Positions 31,039-41,820 of a stretch of 64,000 bases of DNA are shown here, piece by piece. Under the pieces are notes generated by a model, which was given only the letters and a program-made list of their open reading frames with translations, did no database searches and was not told the origin of the DNA. The position numbers and the translations under genes were made by a program. Origin of the DNA: Sporocytophaga sp. (lineage in GTDB: Bacteria > Bacteroidota > Bacteroidia > Cytophagales > Cytophagaceae); NCBI GenBank assembly GCA_024707265.1, contig JANQAB010000002.1, positions 1,227,281 through 1,291,280 on the forward strand, in the 5' to 3' direction. Positions within the stretch are counted from its first letter, which is position 1. The number at the start of each line of letters is the position of its first letter.

Positions 31039-31584
31039 TTACCAGTTGGAAGATGTTTTTGTAAAGATATCCAATACCATCTGGTCCAGCATCTTATTTA
31101 CTAATGTTCCTTCAACTTGTGACAATGACTGATTGGCAGGAAAATCGCCACTTGTAGGAGGGCTGGTGAATACATTGGTGAAACTGGCTTTTTCATCTAA
31201 TGTATTAATAAATTTTACTTCAATCTTTATAACCAATCTGTTAATACCTGCAATTTCATTTGATTGAATACCAGTATTTGTTACATCATAACCAATTATT
31301 CGGCCCTCAAGTTGCCAGTCACCATTACTTTTTACTAATACAAGGTTGGAATTTTGCTGATAGTAGCTTCTTAGTTTTTCAGTGAAAAGCTGTGAAAGGT
31401 TAGGCGGACCATTGGCTGCGTCATTCGGAAAATTCAGGATAGAAATATTTTTTACTTCGGAAGGAATTCTTCCATCGGTAAAGGAATATACGCCACAACC
31501 TGTTAGGAAAGCAAGAATCAATACCAGCATTAGTGCATGCATGCTTAATCTAAACAGATTTGTGACAGGGATAAATTTATTCAT
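31039..31584 (-). CDS. lptE: LPS-assembly lipoprotein LptE-like
   Basis: A 181-residue protein with a lipobox (LILAFLTGCGVYSF) and the LptE family pattern: the start CGVYSFTDG, LSQLFTEKLRSYYQQNSNLVLV, a strand DWQLEGRIIGYDVTN and the end VEGTLVNKMLDQMVLDIF. LptE plugs LptD and helps insert LPS into the outer membrane. It lies 35 bases downstream of the sigma54 activator gene in the same operon. Confidence 0.85.
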   Translation of the reverse strand: MNKFIPVTNLFRLSMHALMLVLILAFLTGCGVYSFTDGRIPSEVKNISILNFPNDAANGPPNLSQLFTEKLRSYYQQNSNLVLVKSNGDWQLEGRIIGYDVTNTGIQSNEIAGINRLVIKIEVKFINTLDEKASFTNVFTSPPTSGDFPANQSLSQVEGTLVNKMLDQMVLDIFTKTSSNW

Positions 31585-31619
31585 GATACTATATTCAAAA
31601 TTCTTTTATTAAATCAAAA

Positions 31620-32891
31620 TTATTCTTCAATTTCATACTGCTTTAGTTTCCTGTACAGTGTGCGTTCTGAAATGCCAAGGTCGCGTGCAGCGTTTTTTCT
31701 TTTATTATGATTTCTTTTAAGCGCTTTCAGGATCATTTCTTTTTCCTTGTCTTCAAGTGAAAGAGATTCCTCTTCGGGCTCCTGAATTGCATCTTCTATT
31801 TTTTCTATTTCAATTCGCGCATGTTCATGCACATGATCATCAGTAGGAGGTGGGAGCAAAAATTTAGCCTGACGTTGTTCTCTGGAATATACCTCTTCGG
31901 TGATTCCTGTAAACAAGTCGGGGTGATCTTTGATCATCTGTGATCCATAATTTTCATTTTGAAGAAGGTCAAAAACAAGTTTTTTTAACTCTGTCATGTC
32001 TTTCTTCATGTCAAAGAGAATTTTATACAAAATATCTCTTTCTGAAAAATCATCTGTTTTGTTCTTATCTTTATTGTAAACTGCCGGAATTCCGCTGTGA
32101 GGTTCCGGAAGATATTTAACTAAAGTTTCCTTAGTAATATCTCTGTTAGTTTCCAGAACTGAAATCTGCTCTACAATATTTTTAAGCTGACGGATATTTC
32201 CCGGAAAACGAAAATTGTTAAGGGCAATCTTGGCTTCTTCATTGAGCCTGATAGGCTGTACTTTGTATTTGTCTGCAAAATCTGAAGCGAATTTTCTAAA
32301 GAGTAACTCTTTGTCGCCTTCACGATCCCTTAGAGGAGGGACGAAGATAGGTACTGTATTCAGTCTGTAATAAAGATCTTCCCGAAACTTCCCTTTTTCC
32401 ACTGCCTTATAAAGGTCTACGTTTGTTGCAGCAACTACTCTTACATTGGTCTTTTGTACTTTAGAAGAGCCAACCTTTATAAATTCTCCGTTTTCAAGCA
32501 CCCTTAGTAGTCTGGCTTGTGTGCCTATCGGCATTTCACCAATTTCATCCAAAAAAATAGTACCACCGTTAGTCACTTCGAAGTATCCTTTTCTCGCTTC
32601 GTGGGCTCCGGTAAATGAGCCTTTCTCATGACCAAATAATTCTGAATCTATGGTTCCTTCGGGAATTGCTCCGCAGTTGATGGCAATAAATTGACCATGC
32701 TTACGTGAACTTAGGGAATGTATTATTTTGGAAAAGGATTCTTTTCCGCTTCCGCTTTCTCCGGTAATTAAAACAGTCATGTCGGTGGGAGCTACCTGAA
32801 TAGCAACCTGAATTGCATGATTTAAAACCGGAGCATTACCAATAATCCCAAATCTTTGTTTCACGCTTTGTATTTCTTCATTCAGATTCAC
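31620..32891 (-). CDS. Sigma54-dependent transcriptional activator without receiver domain
   Basis: A 423-residue protein that begins directly with the AAA+ domain: Walker A GESGSGKESF, the sigma54-contact GAFTGA loop reading GSFTGAHEA, Walker B GGTIFLDEIGEMP, and arginine-finger region FREDLYYRLNTVPIFVPPLRDR. A linker of about 110 residues follows, then a Fis-type helix-turn-helix (NKRKNAARDLGISERTLYRKL). With no receiver, it is probably controlled by level or by another protein. It lies 17 bases after miaB. The sigma54-like site before groES is a possible target. Confidence 0.93.
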   Translation of the reverse strand: MNLNEEIQSVKQRFGIIGNAPVLNHAIQVAIQVAPTDMTVLITGESGSGKESFSKIIHSLSSRKHGQFIAINCGAIPEGTIDSELFGHEKGSFTGAHEARKGYFEVTNGGTIFLDEIGEMPIGTQARLLRVLENGEFIKVGSSKVQKTNVRVVAATNVDLYKAVEKGKFREDLYYRLNTVPIFVPPLRDREGDKELLFRKFASDFADKYKVQPIRLNEEAKIALNNFRFPGNIRQLKNIVEQISVLETNRDITKETLVKYLPEPHSGIPAVYNKDKNKTDDFSERDILYKILFDMKKDMTELKKLVFDLLQNENYGSQMIKDHPDLFTGITEEVYSREQRQAKFLLPPPTDDHVHEHARIEIEKIEDAIQEPEEESLSLEDKEKEMILKALKRNHNKRKNAARDLGISERTLYRKLKQYEIEE

Positions 32892-32908
32892 GGATTCTCC
32901 CTTCGATT

Positions 32909-34366
32909 TTAATTAACTGATTTTGTTGAAGAGGGAATTATTTCTATAATTTCCCCAAAAAGAGTGGCAAGTGAACAGTCTGTTACAAGGACGTTCACAT
33001 AATCACCAATTTTGCTGTCTCCTTTAGGGAACACAACAACTGTATTTTCAGAGTTCCTTCCTTTATATTCCAGATCTGATTTTTTAGATTCTCCTTCAAC
33101 CAGCACTTTGTGTACTTTACCCAGCGCTTGCTTATTTCTGTATAGCGAATGTTCTTGTTGTAAATTGATTACCTCATTAAGACGCTTCATTTTAGTCTCT
33201 TCCGGAATATCATCAGCATACTTTTTCTGAGCAAGGGTTCCCGGTCTTTCAGAGTAAGCAAACATATAAGCAAAATGAAATTTCACCTCTTCCATGAGAG
33301 ACAATGTTTCCTGATGTTCTTCTTCTGTTTCTGTGCAGAAGCCTGTAATCATATCAGATGATATACCACATTCTTCTCCGATGATATTTCTGATGGCTTT
33401 TACTCTGTCGAGGTACCACTCTCTTGTGTAAGTACGGTTCATCAAATCCAGTACTCTGCTGTTACCGCTTTGAACCGGGAGGTGTATGTAGTTACAGATG
33501 TTCTCATACTTTTTGATTGTATATAGTACTTCATCTGTAATGTCTTTGGGGTGTGAAGTGGAGAACCTGACTCGCAGATCAGGGCTGATAAGCGCTACTT
33601 TTTCAAGTAACTGGGCAAAATTTACTTTTTCAATTCCATCTTCAGACTCCCATTTATAAGAATCCACATTCTGGCCAAGAAGGGTAACTTCTTTATAACC
33701 TTGTTCTACCAGTTCTTTGGTTTCTTTTATTATAGAATGAGGATCTCTGCTTCGCTCTCGACCTCTTGTAAAGGGAACAACACAGAATGAACACATGTTG
33801 TCACAGCCTCTCATAATGGATACGAATGCACTGACACCATTTGAATTTAACCTTACAGGACTAATATCTGCATAAGTCTCTTCCTTTGATAAAAAGACAT
33901 TAACAGCCTTGTTACCTTCATCTGCCTCTGCCATAAGATTTGGAAGATCTCTGTAAGCATCGGGTCCTATTACCAGGTCAACAATTTTTTCCTCTTCCAG
34001 GAATTTGGCTTTTAGCCTTTCCGCCATACATCCTAAAACTCCGATTGTCAGAGACCGCTTTCTTTTTTTCAAAGCATTAAACTGGGCAAGACGGTTTCTT
34101 ACCTTTTGTTCTGCATTTTCTCTGATTGAACAGGTATTGATAAAAATCACATCAGCAAGCTCCATGCTGTTGGTTGTATCAAAACCATTCTTATGCATAA
34201 TGGAAGTTACGATTTCGCTGTCAGAGAAATTCATCTGGCAGCCGTAGCTTTCTATATATAATTTTCTCTTATTACCTGTATTTTGTTCAAGGCTGATTCT
34301 GGGTAGATCACAGGCGGCTTTTTCCTCTGCTGTCATTGATTCCTTATGATTGATCCTGTCTTCCAT
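32909..34366 (-). CDS. miaB: tRNA-2-methylthio-N6-dimethylallyladenosine synthase
   Basis: A 485-residue radical-SAM methylthiotransferase. An N-terminal UPF0004 domain has Cys in [21 protein letters not shown] and GVLGCMAER. The radical-SAM cluster motif is [17 protein letters not shown]-terminal TRAM domain ends in [18 protein letters not shown]. It adds a methylthio group to i6A37 of tRNAs reading UNN codons. First gene of the run leading to secG. Confidence 0.95.
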   Translation of the reverse strand: MEDRINHKESMTAEEKAACDLPRISLEQNTGNKRKLYIESYGCQMNFSDSEIVTSIMHKNGFDTTNSMELADVIFINTCSIRENAEQKVRNRLAQFNALKKRKRSLTIGVLGCMAERLKAKFLEEEKIVDLVIGPDAYRDLPNLMAEADEGNKAVNVFLSKEETYADISPVRLNSNGVSAFVSIMRGCDNMCSFCVVPFTRGRERSRDPHSIIKETKELVEQGYKEVTLLGQNVDSYKWESEDGIEKVNFAQLLEKVALISPDLRVRFSTSHPKDITDEVLYTIKKYENICNYIHLPVQSGNSRVLDLMNRTYTREWYLDRVKAIRNIIGEECGISSDMITGFCTETEEEHQETLSLMEEVKFHFAYMFAYSERPGTLAQKKYADDIPEETKMKRLNEVINLQQEHSLYRNKQALGKVHKVLVEGESKKSDLEYKGRNSENTVVVFPKGDSKIGDYVNVLVTDCSLATLFGEIIEIIPSSTKSVN

Positions 34367-34453
34367 TTTAATAAATTATTTTTGCAAAGATAAGAAATTT
34401 ATTTCAAACTGACAGATTGGCAGATTTATTATTTACTAACCTGTTAATCAGCA

Positions 34454-36112
34454 TTAAAAGTTCAGTTCATCTATAAGTTTTTGATCCAGACCGTAAATAT
34501 CCTTTCGGAAGTGGACATTTTCTTTGCTATCGGTCCAGGTGGTGAAGTATACAATGTAAACAGGTACTTTTTTCTTGAGTTTCATATATACTTCCTTATC
34601 CATTCCCAGAATTCTATTAATTTCTTTCTCTTTCCACATGCCTTGTTTTGCCAAAAGATATTGAGCCAGTTTCATTGGTTCTTCCAAGCGGATGCATCCA
34701 TGACTGAATCCTCTTTCCTTCTGAGTGAACAGGTGTTTAGCAGGCGTGTCATGAAGATAAACATCGAAAGTATTCGGAAATAAGAATTTCACCTTACCGA
34801 GAGGGTTTTCCGGTCCTGGAGGTTGTATAAAGGTCAGATTAAAGTTTTGTTCATTGAGTGTATGCCAAATTATGCTATCAGGATGAACAGGGGTATTCAG
34901 TTTACTGCTAACAAATACCTGCATATTATTTCTGGTTAAATAAGCAGGATCTTTTTTCTGTGAAGGAAGAAATTCTTTAACTGCAATACTTTTGGGTACA
35001 TTCCAGGTAGGGTTAAATACCAGAAACTGAATTTCATTTGAGAATATTGGTGTATGTGATAATGACTTTCCTACAATGACATTCATTTGCCACGCATGTT
35101 CATTATTCTCATAGACATGCAGGGCATATTCAGGAATATTAATAGCGAGATACAGATCACCGCCTTTTTCCGGTAACCATCTCCACCTTTCCATATTGGC
35201 TGAAATTTGTAAAATTCTTTTTTCAACGGGAATATTCAATTCAGCTAAAGTGTGAGCGTTTAAAACACCTGTTGTATCAAGGCCATGGCAGAATTGAAAT
35301 TTTTTGAGAGCAACAGAAAGGGTCGAGTCAAAATGATAGCTTGTATCCGCTTTTGATACTTTGTTTTCAAATGAAAGACGATAACGAAGTTGTTTTACGA
35401 TTGAAGAAGTATCTCCGGGTTTAATGTTAAAAGTACTCTTTGTAATATTCCCCCAGCCACCCTGACGGGCTATTTTTCTGTATTGAATAAGGGTTTTCTT
35501 TAAGAGATTATACTGCTTATGTAAAGGGTGCAGTTTAGATGCAGAAAAAGCGCTGTCCAGGTTTGCATTGAGAATGGAAGTCAGGAGTTCTTTTTCATTG
35601 ATTGTTTTTTTGGTGATAAACCAATCATACTTTTCCGGATTATTAATACCTGCCCAGATCTTCCGTGCATATTTAAAAAAAGTGATGGAAAGGAATATGT
35701 CAAATTCTTCTCTATCCTTTATATGTTCTGGGTCCGTCGATTCCTGGTGGTCAGAAAGTTCGATATAATGATGCCAGATATCATTGGTAGGAAAGCATTC
35801 CATAGAAAATCCTTCCTCATCAATATTCTTAATCATATTGATTACATAGTTTGCCTGGAGAATGAATCTTCCTTTATGAGACCAGGCAAGTTTATAATTT
35901 CTCGTTTTATAAAAAGAAAGTATATCTTCCTTCCAGATGCTGTCTTCGGGTTGATTTTGAAAATATAGATTTATTAGATTCTCATCTGTTTTCTCAATTC
36001 CGGGAAGTTTAATGGTATGGACTTTTTTTGAGAATTTACTTTTCCCTTGCAGGAAAATAATACGATACCAAAGAGGGAGAAAATGAGAACTGCAAGATGC
36101 TTTGATTTCACA
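34454..36112 (-). CDS. L,D-transpeptidase (YcbB/LdtD-type) lipoprotein, frameshifted near 36023-36029
   Basis: Upstream of the long ORF the frame stays open, and a lipoprotein signal (KSKHLAVLIFSLFGIVLFSCKG, from GTG 36112) lies in the neighbouring frame; adding one base to the seven-T run 36023-36029 joins them. Parts in order: signal; scaffold domain with NYKLAWSHKGRF; peptidoglycan-binding domain (LRYRLSFE, ALKKFQFCHGLDTTGVLN); YkuD catalytic domain with the Cys in GFSHGCIRLEEP and the His in VYLHDTPAKHLF. The full protein has about 552 residues. The enzyme makes 3-3 crosslinks in peptidoglycan. A close paralogue follows upstream at 36154-37823. Confidence 0.9.
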   Translation of the reverse strand, partial: CEIKASCSSHFLPLWYRIIFLQGKSKFSKKVHTIKLPGIEKTDENLINLYFQNQPEDSIWKEDILSFYKTRNYKLAWSHKGRFILQANYVINMIKNIDEEGFSMECFPTNDIWHHYIELSDHQESTDPEHIKDREEFDIFLSITFFKYARKIWAGINNPEKYDWFITKKTINEKELLTSILNANLDSAFSASKLHPLHKQYNLLKKTLIQYRKIARQGGWGNITKSTFNIKPGDTSSIVKQLRYRLSFENKVSKADTSYHFDSTLSVALKKFQFCHGLDTTGVLNAHTLAELNIPVEKRILQISANMERWRWLPEKGGDLYLAINIPEYALHVYENNEHAWQMNVIVGKSLSHTPIFSNEIQFLVFNPTWNVPKSIAVKEFLPSQKKDPAYLTRNNMQVFVSSKLNTPVHPDSIIWHTLNEQNFNLTFIQPPGPENPLGKVKFLFPNTFDVYLHDTPAKHLFTQKERGFSHGCIRLEEPMKLAQYLLAKQGMWKEKEINRILGMDKEVYMKLKKKVPVYIVYFTTWTDSKENVHFRKDIYGLDQKLIDELNF

Positions 36113-36153
36113 AATGTCAAAGGTTAAATAATTTCAGGCATCAATTTAGGAAA

Positions 36154-37823
36154 TTATTCTTTTGATTCCAGAATCGATTTGAGTTGTTTGTCATGATCAT
36201 AAATGTCTTTCATGAAGTGGATAGTTCCTTTTTCATCAACCCAAGTAGTAAAGTAGAGAATGAATACAGGTAGCTTTTTCTTGAGTGAAATCGATTGTTC
36301 TTCTTGCCTGTATATAGCTTCGTACAACTTTTTTTTATTCCATTGAGGTTCATCTTTCAAGAGGTAAGAAGCGAGCCAGACAGGATCTTCGATTCTTATG
36401 CAACCGTGACTAAAGTTTCTTTCACTTTCTTCGAAGAGATAGTCTGATGGAGTATCATGCAGATATATGTCGTATTCGTTGGGAAATAAAAATTTTATAT
36501 GTCCTAATGGATTATAGAAGTTTGATTTTTGTTTCAGTACATAGTTGAATTGTCGAGCGTCCAGATTGAGCCAGTCGATTGTGTCCGGATCTATCATTGT
36601 AGTGAATGAGTAATCTGTAAATATTTCTATGTTTTGTTTTGAAAGTATGCTTGTATCTCTTTTGATCATTGGTACAAGTTCTGTTGTAGCAATATTAGCA
36701 GGGACAATCCAGGAAGGGTTAATCACGATTTTTTCTATCTGATCACTAAATATGGGTGTGTAGGCTCCGCTTTTTCCTACGATCACTTTCATATTATATA
36801 TTTCAGCATTCTTTTCGAAAACATGCATTTTAAATTCAGGAATGTTTACGAGTATGTACTTTTCCGAAGGCTGTTCAGGTACCCACCTCCAGCGTTCCAT
36901 ATTGACGGTGATTTGCTCTATTCTATCCTCAATGGGAATGTTCATTTCTTTAAGCGTTTCACCTTTTACAATACCATCTTCTTTCAATTTATGTCTGTAT
37001 TGAAAGTGCATTACTGCTTGTTCAAGCTCTTGATCAAATGTTTTGTTATCTTCGAAATGACTAATGTCTTCGGAAAGGTATAGCCGTTTTCTTAATTTTA
37101 TAATTTCAGGATTAATATCTCCTTTGATTAATACCTTGCCTTGTGGATTTACAGCAGGCCATCCGCCTTTTTCTGCAATTTCTGTATATTTATTTAATAC
37201 TGTTTTGAGCTCTTTATAATCTTTATGTAAGGGTTCAAATTCAGTAAAAGGATCATTATTTCCCGAAGACAGAATGGAATCAAGGGTTTTGCCATATTTA
37301 ATTTTTTTGTGCTTGATTTTCCATAAGTTTTCCAAGTCATCATTTTTGAAGTGGCCTCTCCATATTTTTTGTGAGTCCTTGAAGAAAGCAGCAGACAACA
37401 GCATATCCGTATAGATAAAGGTCTCCTGCTTGTCTTTCATTCTGAACCATTGCGTATCATTACTTTTTTTATGGCTTCTTTTAGGGCGAGTATGTTAGCG
37501 CTATCTGTTTTTAAGCCGTGTTTATTCATATGGTTAAGGTAATTTACCAGCATTTGAGCCTGAGGAATGAATTTGTAATCTTTAGACCAGGCAGGCTGGA
37601 AATCCCTTCGTATATAGAATTTCTCTAGTTTTTTTTGATACGGTTGGTATTCGGGATGTTTCTTTATGAATTTTTTTATTTCAGAATTGGAGATTTTATT
37701 TTGTTCCGGCAATAGAATGTTGAAAGATACGCTATCATTATAGTCTCTTTGATAGGTATTTGTTTTTTTAGAATCACAGGAATTCAAAAAAAGTAAGAGG
37801 AAAGCTATTAATACTATCTTCAT
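36154..37823 (-). CDS. L,D-transpeptidase (YcbB/LdtD-type) lipoprotein, frameshifted near 37464-37470
   Basis: The first 128 residues (lipobox FLLLFLNSCDSK, then FYIRRDFQPAWSKDYKFIPQAQ) and the remaining 428 are in different frames. Adding one base to the seven-T run 37464-37470 reads AIKKSNDTQWFRMKDKQETF and joins them. The second part has a peptidoglycan-binding region (LRKRLYLSEDI, AVMHFQYRHKLKEDGIV) and a YkuD domain with catalytic Cys in NFSHGCIRIEDP. Same domain order as the neighbour at 34454-36112, so the two are tandem duplicates. It should act in the periplasm on peptidoglycan. Confidence 0.9.
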
Positions 37824-38072
37824 CAGAAATATAAATTCGAGTCAATACAGATCCAAAAAGACATCTGACCAAATGCCCTATATATTGAACAACTGCTTTA
37901 GGGGAAAATGAGTTTATGAAAAAAAAAAGATTAAAAAATCAATCTTAGTAAAATAGGAAATGAATAAAAATACCATATAATTTTACTGTGTTTTTTTCAA
38001 TTATATTTAAACGGATATTTAGTGTAAAATTATGAGAATCATTTGGTTTTAAGGAATTAACATTTTATACTT

Positions 38073-38096
38073 GTCTTTTATAATTTTATAAAAGAC
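38073..38096. promoter_or_regulatory. Perfect 11-bp palindrome upstream of the PAS-like gene
   Basis: GTCTTTTATAA and TTATAAAAGAC are separated by two bases, 50 bases before the ATG at 38146. It lies in the 321-base gap 37824-38145, which is otherwise very AT-rich and holds no ORF. It could be an operator or a weak hairpin. Confidence 0.35.
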
Positions 38097-38145
38097 TGTT
38101 TATCTCCTAGTTAATATTTTTAATCTGTACTTAACATTAATTAAG

Positions 38146-38795
38146 ATGAAGGATAACATTTTTGATTCGGACAAAGCTTTTACAATTGAAACTTTAAAAG
38201 AGTTAAAAAAGCTCATCCTTGAAGAACAAAACATCAAACCTGAGAATAAAACAAAAATTTTTGAGATGCTTCAGGAAGTTGATTTTATTCTGGGGAAATA
38301 TGATACTATTTATGAGGAAATGGTAGATGTATTTTCTTCTATGGCATTACATGATTTCAGTAAAAGGCTTCCCACTGATATAGGCTTTAAGCATGACTTT
38401 TTAAGCTTCCTGACTCTAGGGATAAATATGATTAATGAGCAACTTGCTGAAAATTCCCTTTCCATACAAGGAGTTCACAAAGTTATCGAAGTAATGGAAA
38501 ATAAAGACAGGGTTATTTTCATTACAGGGATAAATGGAAATATATTTTTTGCCAATTCAACCGCTAAAGATCTGGCAGACTTTAAAGAAGAGTCTTTGAT
38601 TGGGCAAAAGATTGAGACTTTAATTGAAAACTATTGTAATATAGAAGAACTGATGTTGTGGGACGGAAGCCTTAATAATATTCCGATTCAGTTTCGATGG
38701 AATGGGGGGTAATATCTTCTGTATTGAATGTTTCACTGGTTATGCAATCAGGAAAAGTTGAAAATGTTATTTATGTGATAAAGTTTAAAGCTTAA
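38146..38795 (+). CDS. PAS-like sensory protein without output domain (frameshift near 38704-38709)
   Basis: The first 100 residues are helical and resemble regions found in front of PAS kinases (MALHDFSKRLPTDIGFKHDFLSFLTLGINMI). A PAS-like domain follows (VMENKDRVIFITGINGNIFFANSTAKDLADFKEESLIGQ). The frame as written stops at 38712; removing one G from the six-G run 38704-38709 gives WNGVISSVLNVSLVMQSGKVENVIYVIKF and a stop at 38795, which completes the PAS fold. No kinase follows, so it may act through a partner kinase. Confidence 0.7.
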
Positions 38796-38952
38796 AGCGG
38801 AAAGCGGAAAGCACAAAGTTTAATGATTATAATATACGGAACGATCTTTAAATTTAGTTTCGCAACTTTAAATTAAAAGCTGAAAGTTTAAAGTCTCAAA
38901 ATGAAACTTTAAACTTTCAGCTTTCAGCTTTTAGCTTTAGGCTTTCCGCTTT
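38791..38952. repeat. Nested inverted-repeat region between convergent genes
   Basis: A perfect 19-bp inverted repeat lies at 38876-38894 and 38906-38924 with an 11-base loop. Outside it, AAAGCGGAAAGC-type units (38794-38815) face GCTTTCCGCTTT (38940-38953), so the whole region can fold back on itself. Small direct repeats (AAAGCGG; CTTTCAG/CTTTTAG) lie within it. It ends both converging transcripts and may be a REP-like or satellite element. Confidence 0.6.
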
Positions 38953-41360
38953 TTAAGCTGCTTTACCGCCGCCTGCAAGGGTGTTAATGAATGAAACAGA
39001 GAAACTATCTTTCATCTGAACAAAGCCGATTTTTTCAATCACACTTGCATTAAATTTCCTTTTATTCTGTGATGCAGTAAAACCAAGAGAAACGTTTGGT
39101 GCGTTTAGTTCGCCCGCTCTTTTAACTATCTGCCAAAGTATCTGTGGATATAAGTTATGAGAATCAACAAACTCATAGTTCATCCCTGTAAGAAGGAAGC
39201 AGTATTCCGTTGCAGACTTATGACAAATTGCAATACCTGCAGGTTGATTAGTTCCTTTCAAAGATAACTCAATAAATTCCCAGGAATTTATCTTTGCCAT
39301 ATTTTGAAACAACTTTTTAGGGAGTAGAAAAGTATTTAATACAAAACTTTTAGCAGCAACATTTTTGTATAACTCATAGTATTCGTCAATCTTATTTTCT
39401 GAAGGATTAGTAATAATATTTACATCATATAAAGATTCAAACTTCTGTGCTTTTTTCTTGATATAGTAACGTTTCTCACTACTTACTTGATCAATGAAGT
39501 TATCGGCAGATTTCCAGTTGAAATTTTCAATTACATGTGTGTCGGGAAGAGGAACAGGAATAAATCCCTGGTCTTTGAAGAAATTATACAGATCCGTATT
39601 TTTTTTGTAAAAATCTCTTAGGTTTAAAACTACGGCTTTTTCAGTATCCTGAAGCTTCCATACAGTGTCGAGCAAAAGCATTAATGCTTTCTGCCATTCA
39701 TTATGATTTTGATTTAGATACATATGTTTACCTTCGGTAAGCAATGTTCCCATGATCAGCGATTTTGAAGTGAGGAAATATTTATTTTTTTGTCTTCCCG
39801 ATTCAATGATTTTCGACGATTCCGGAGGAGCAAGCATATCATCTTTGGTAAGGGCAGTTGTGAAAAATGTGGCCAATACAGGTATACCTATCTGGTCTCT
39901 AATGATATAATAGTGGAAGTTCCAGTTGTTTTCCGGTTCAAAGTTTTGAGAAAAGCTTTTTTCCATTAATTCAATACTCTCATGGTCAATAATGCCATCT
40001 GTACCTAAAAGTTTATCCCAAAGGTTCTTATCTATTTTGGAAATTGAGTTTTCGTATTGAATAGAAAATCCGGATGTGGAAGCAGGAATTGAGATTTCTT
40101 CTTTTTCCTTAAAATTAGCAACTCTTCTAAATGCTCTGTAAACGTCATTGATAGTTCTTCCTTCCTCTTCAAGTGCCCTTGGAAAATGATATGCCAATCC
40201 TTTTACGAGTTTTTCTATATCCTCTTTGGTATGATGTAATGTTATGGTAAATCGAACTCCTGTGCAGGTTTCCGGTACAGCGGGAAAAGCGGATATATTT
40301 ACAAAGCAACCTTCGCCAAGCATTCGTTTGACAAGATTATATCCCACTCTTACGAGTCCCAGACCTACAAAAAATATCGGAGTATTCGGGTTGGAAACTA
40401 CGGGTAAATTATGGGCCATCAGTAATTCATGACAGTAATTTATCTTTTCTGCCAGCGCAGCTTGTTTCTCATAAATTTCATCTGATAGTAGAATTTTAGC
40501 GGACGCTATACCTGCTCCTAAAACCGGAATCTGGTGTGGTCCGGAAAAAATAAATGCACCTCCACAGTTTCTTACTTTCTGGCAAAGTTCTTCATCCGGA
40601 ATTACAAATGCCCCTCCGCCGGCTGCAAATGCTTTATTCAAAGAAGTGGCTACAATCATCTTAGGATGCAAGGACATCTTATTGAGTACATATCCTCTTC
40701 CATGTTGCCCCATCCACCCTAATCCATGGGCATCATCTGCATATATGTGAAATTTTTTATGACTTTTTAGCATCTCAGCGATTTGATCCATGGGAGCGAA
40801 GTCTCCATACATACTGTACACTCCGTCCATCATGTACCAAATCTTATTATAAGAGTGGCTAAGTTCTGTTACTTTTTTCTTAGTTCATCCATGTCATTAT
40901 GTCGAACAATTGTAACAAAGACTCCTTTTGCTTTCATTTTGATAGCCGCATCCTGAACACTCGCATGAACCTGTTGGTCCATGATTATAGCGTCATTTTC
41001 CCCTACTACTACAGGAATTACTGCATGATGTCCAAGAGAAACGGAGGTTGACAATACCACCGGGGCATCAAAAATCTTCCTGACCAGACTTTCAAGTTCT
41101 CTATATAAAGTACATGACATGTATGTACGGGAACATGAAAATTGCACACCATACTTTTTAATTGCCTCAATAGCTCCGTCTTTAAGTCTTTCGTCGAGCT
41201 CCAGACCAAGATAACTGCAGGATCCAAAGTTTATTAACTTGTTTCCTTCTACAGTAATAATTCTTCCATCATAAAATTCATCTTCTGTAGTAAACTGCCC
41301 AACTCCACGATTTTTTCCATTTGTTACAATCTCATTAATGAGTTCTAGAACATTTTTCAT
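38953..41360 (-). CDS. Alpha-oxoamine synthase fused to GNAT-type acyltransferase domain (frameshift near 40873-40878)
   Basis: The N-terminal 415 residues are a PLP enzyme of the alpha-oxoamine synthase family (KBL/BioF/SPT/CqsA group): NFGSCSYLGLELDERL, then YADDAHGLGWMGQHGRG, and the PLP-Lys in VATSLNKAFAAGGGAF. A C-terminal GNAT-like region of about 350 residues follows (EKRYYIKKKAQKFESLYD ... YCFLLTGMNYEF ... NVSLGFTASQNKRKF). The break is in the six-T run 40873-40878; adding one base reads DELRKKVTELSHSYNKIWYM. Corrected length is about 802 residues. Related enzymes condense an acyl thioester with an amino acid (sphingoid or sulfonolipid bases, autoinducers). The substrate here is not known. 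Confidence 0.85.
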
Positions 41361-41415
41361 AATTTAGATTTTAGTTTTAGTTAGGTGTAAGGTTTTATCA
41401 AAAGTTTATACGGAT

Positions 41416-41820
41416 ATGGTTGAAAAAAAGATGATTAAAAATTCGTTTTTTGAGAATGAATTTGCAGAATTCTGGATTGAGGATGGAATATTAATGGAAG
41501 TTTTTAAACCAGAAGTTACATCCTTAACGCCACAAGTGGCTAAGAGAGTAATTGAGGACAGGTTGAAAGTTTCTAATGGCGTTACAATGCCTTTGTTTGT
41601 TGATTTTGCAAATCTTAAATCTGTAGACAATGAGACAAGGAGATTGTTTTCAAGTGCTCATTCCCTACAATATATAAGTGCTTCAGCATTTTTGATGCAT
41701 AGTTATGTTGCTTTTTATGGTGGGCGGTTATATTTGTTATTGGATAAACCTAAGGTTAAGACAGAATTGTTTCGGACAAAATCAAGGGCCATTGAATGGT
41801 TAAATATTTACAAAAAATGA
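41416..41820 (+). CDS. STAS-like / SpoIIAA-like small protein
   Basis: A 134-residue single-domain protein. The pattern FAEFWIEDGILMEVFKPE, then TMPLFVDFANLKSVDNETRRLF, then SASAFLMHSYVAFYGGRLYLLLDKP fits the STAS-like alpha/beta fold seen in many Bacteroidota proteins. It has no catalytic motif. It is divergent from the oxoamine synthase gene with a 55-base gap. Function is unknown; a regulatory partner role is possible. The 253-base region after it (to 42073) holds no gene. Confidence 0.6.
   Translation: MVEKKMIKNSFFENEFAEFWIEDGILMEVFKPEVTSLTPQVAKRVIEDRLKVSNGVTMPLFVDFANLKSVDNETRRLFSSAHSLQYISASAFLMHSYVAFYGGRLYLLLDKPKVKTELFRTKSRAIEWLNIYKK

Noticed and set aside
40833..40869. Reading the oxoamine synthase as two separate enzymes
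   Set aside because: The C-terminal piece has no start of its own in a sensible place and a single added T restores one continuous PLP domain.
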